A program made the position numbers and the translations under genes. Source: Enteractinococcus helveticum (lineage in GTDB: Bacteria > Actinomycetota > Actinomycetes > Actinomycetales > Micrococcaceae). From it: 64,000 nucleotides of DNA. This document shows positions 62,863 to 64,000 of this stretch, piece after piece. The stretch covers positions 62,001 to 126,000 of the forward strand of contig NZ_LXEY01000017.1 of assembly GCF_001657475.1 (NCBI RefSeq). Reading direction: 5' to 3'. The notes beneath the pieces were generated by a model that searched no databases, was not told the origin of the DNA, and saw only the letters and a program-made list of their open reading frames with translations. Position 1 is the first letter of the stretch, and each line of letters opens with the position of its first letter.

Positions 62863-63956
62863 CCCTGTCTGACTTTGATGCCTACCGACCAGAAAACGAG
62901 CCGCGTCGGAAAAAACGCCGCACTCGTCCACCCGGCCAACGTCGTGGTGGCGGTGCCGGCGATGGTTCCCGCGAAATGCCAATGGTCGAAGACGTCGAGT
63001 TCGCAGATTCCTACTACGGTCGACCCATCGTCAAACCACCACCATGGGATGACAAAATTTCTGCCTACCTCTTCTTGGGAGGTATCGCTGGTGGGTCAGC
63101 AATGCTGGCAATCGGAGCCGATCGTATTGGCTTCGACAAACTACGCAGAAACACCCGGCTGACCGCGCTCGGGGCAACGATTGCCGGGACCGGATTTCTC
63201 GTCGCTGACCTTGGTCGTCCCGAACGTTTCCATCACATGATGCGCACGTTCAAGCCGGCATCCCCAATGAACATGGGCACCTGGATTCTCAGTGCCTTTG
63301 GAGTTGGCGCTGGAGTCGTGGCAGCCATTGATGTCGACCGGATGACAGGCCAAAAGATACCGTTGGGCGTGCTCCGGCCGATTGTCTATGCGTTCGAAAA
63401 ACCTGCCGGTCTATTGGCGGCATTGATGGGAGCACCCCTGGCTTCCTACACGGGCGCCTTACTAGCCGACACGTCCGTACCAACCTGGAACGGTGGAAAA
63501 GACAACCTGTCATATCTCTTTGTATCATCCGCCGCGATGGCATCCTCTGGTGTGGCGCTGTTGACGACTCCAACTTCGGAAACCCGACCGGCCCGAGTCT
63601 TTGCAACCCTAGGCGCCGCCTCGGAACTGTACTTCTCGGAAAAACTCACCGCGGACATGCACCCCGTGGAAGCCGAACCGCTGCAAACTGGACGCCCAGC
63701 ACGCAAACTGCGCTGGGCGCAGGCGCTCACGATCGCAGGGGGCGTTGGTGCCGCACTATTAGGTCGCAACCGGATTGCTGCAATGGCCTCAGGTGCAGCG
63801 CTTGCATCGGCATCATATCTGACCCGTTCGGCCATCCTAGAAGCCGGGATCAACTCGACCAAGGATCCGCGCCATGTAGTTGAGCCGCAGCGCGACCGGC
63901 TTGCGGCCCGTCGCGCTCAGGGCATTGTCGACGATTCCATTACGACGGTCGGCTAG
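62859..63956 (+). CDS. NrfD/PsrC-family membrane subunit of formate dehydrogenase
   Basis: A 365-residue membrane protein. A charged, Arg-rich N-terminus (about 1-55) is followed by hydrophobic helices with GGIAGGSAMLAIGAD, GTGFLVADLGRPERFHHMMRTFKPASPMNMGTW (the NrfD signature with its conserved Arg/His and PMNMG) and ALMGAPLASYTGALLADTSVP. This family delivers electrons to quinones without haem. It ends 44 bases before the window edge. With the two upstream genes it makes a quinone-linked formate dehydrogenase; the final partners, such as fdhD and selA/selB, are not seen here. Confidence 0.9.
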   Translation: MTLSDFDAYRPENEPRRKKRRTRPPGQRRGGGAGDGSREMPMVEDVEFADSYYGRPIVKPPPWDDKISAYLFLGGIAGGSAMLAIGADRIGFDKLRRNTRLTALGATIAGTGFLVADLGRPERFHHMMRTFKPASPMNMGTWILSAFGVGAGVVAAIDVDRMTGQKIPLGVLRPIVYAFEKPAGLLAALMGAPLASYTGALLADTSVPTWNGGKDNLSYLFVSSAAMASSGVALLTTPTSETRPARVFATLGAASELYFSEKLTADMHPVEAEPLQTGRPARKLRWAQALTIAGGVGAALLGRNRIAAMASGAALASASYLTRSAILEAGINSTKDPRHVVEPQRDRLAARRAQGIVDDSITTVG

Positions 63957-64000
63957 CGTACTTCGACTACCCCTGCACGCTGAGTGGTATAGCCGACCAC

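Noticed and set aside
1-64000. High frequency of the GACGTCGTC-type oligomer
   Set aside because: It is explained largely by Asp-Val/Val-Val codon pairs (GAC GTC GTC) in this base composition. No regular spacing or intergenic clustering was seen.

Overview
The window looks like a chromosomal segment of an actinobacterium with moderately high G+C. A member of the Micrococcales, close to the Micrococcaceae, is the best guess. The support is a SAM-IV riboswitch, a DUF222/HNH '13E12-type' nuclease, the SCO1664 and MSMEG_4193 families, FCD-type GntR and M23 proteins of actinobacterial style, and an actinobacterial mevalonate cluster. The genus is inference. No rRNA, complete tRNA or CRISPR array was found.

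Layout. 1-5.8 kb: metallo-hydrolase, universal stress and macrodomain genes, a convergent MscS channel, hisD, and a SAM-IV riboswitch ahead of a flavin reductase and an S4 RNA-binding protein. 5.9-14.6 kb: cold-shock gene overlapping a secreted anchored protein, a divergent MFS/MarR pair, an M23 endopeptidase, aspA behind a structured leader with a 27-codon upstream ORF, a YdcZ-type transporter and a GlcD-type FAD oxidase. 14.9-21.4 kb: an agmatine-deiminase-like protein that has lost its catalytic residues, a DHA2 efflux pump, and a TPP-riboswitch thiBPQ operon. 21.6-27.3 kb: a DUF222/HNH protein convergent with a SWIM/SNF2 helicase.

27.3-33.9 kb: a complete mevalonate operon on the minus strand, in transcription order mevalonate kinase, diphosphomevalonate decarboxylase, phosphomevalonate kinase, type 2 IPP isomerase, HMG-CoA reductase, HMG-CoA synthase, with the SNF2 helicase overlapping the last gene. 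Together these convert acetoacetyl-CoA to IPP/DMAPP. 34-39.6 kb: a lipoprotein, a membrane-anchored heptad-repeat protein, glpD, and a decayed zone with IS1380 and IS3 remnants, an unlisted 27-residue membrane peptide and a 3'-truncated 5'-nucleotidase.

40-44.9 kb: a homoprotocatechuate (3,4-dihydroxyphenylacetate) meta-cleavage operon: a fumarylacetoacetase-fold/RraA-fold fusion, a GntR-FCD regulator, hpaE and hpaD, with a perfect GntR-type palindrome upstream. 45-54.6 kb: a papain-like hypothetical protein, SCO1664-family and phosphoglycerate-mutase-like genes, an AAA/VWA chelatase-like pair, an AlkD-like protein, a MalY-type PLP enzyme and a pRiA4b Orf3-domain protein. 54.7-58.5 kb: acyl-CoA dehydrogenase and thioesterase, divergent from a LysR regulator, then an SDR. 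58.6-64 kb: a three-gene formate dehydrogenase operon whose catalytic subunit reads through an in-frame TGA at the selenocysteine position, followed by a SECIS-like hairpin.

The most notable observations are the selenocysteine formate dehydrogenase, the aspA leader with its upstream ORF, the catalytically dead agmatine deiminase homologue, the HpaG-like/RraA fusion, and the 27-residue membrane peptide. I did not find a clear multi-gene defence system.
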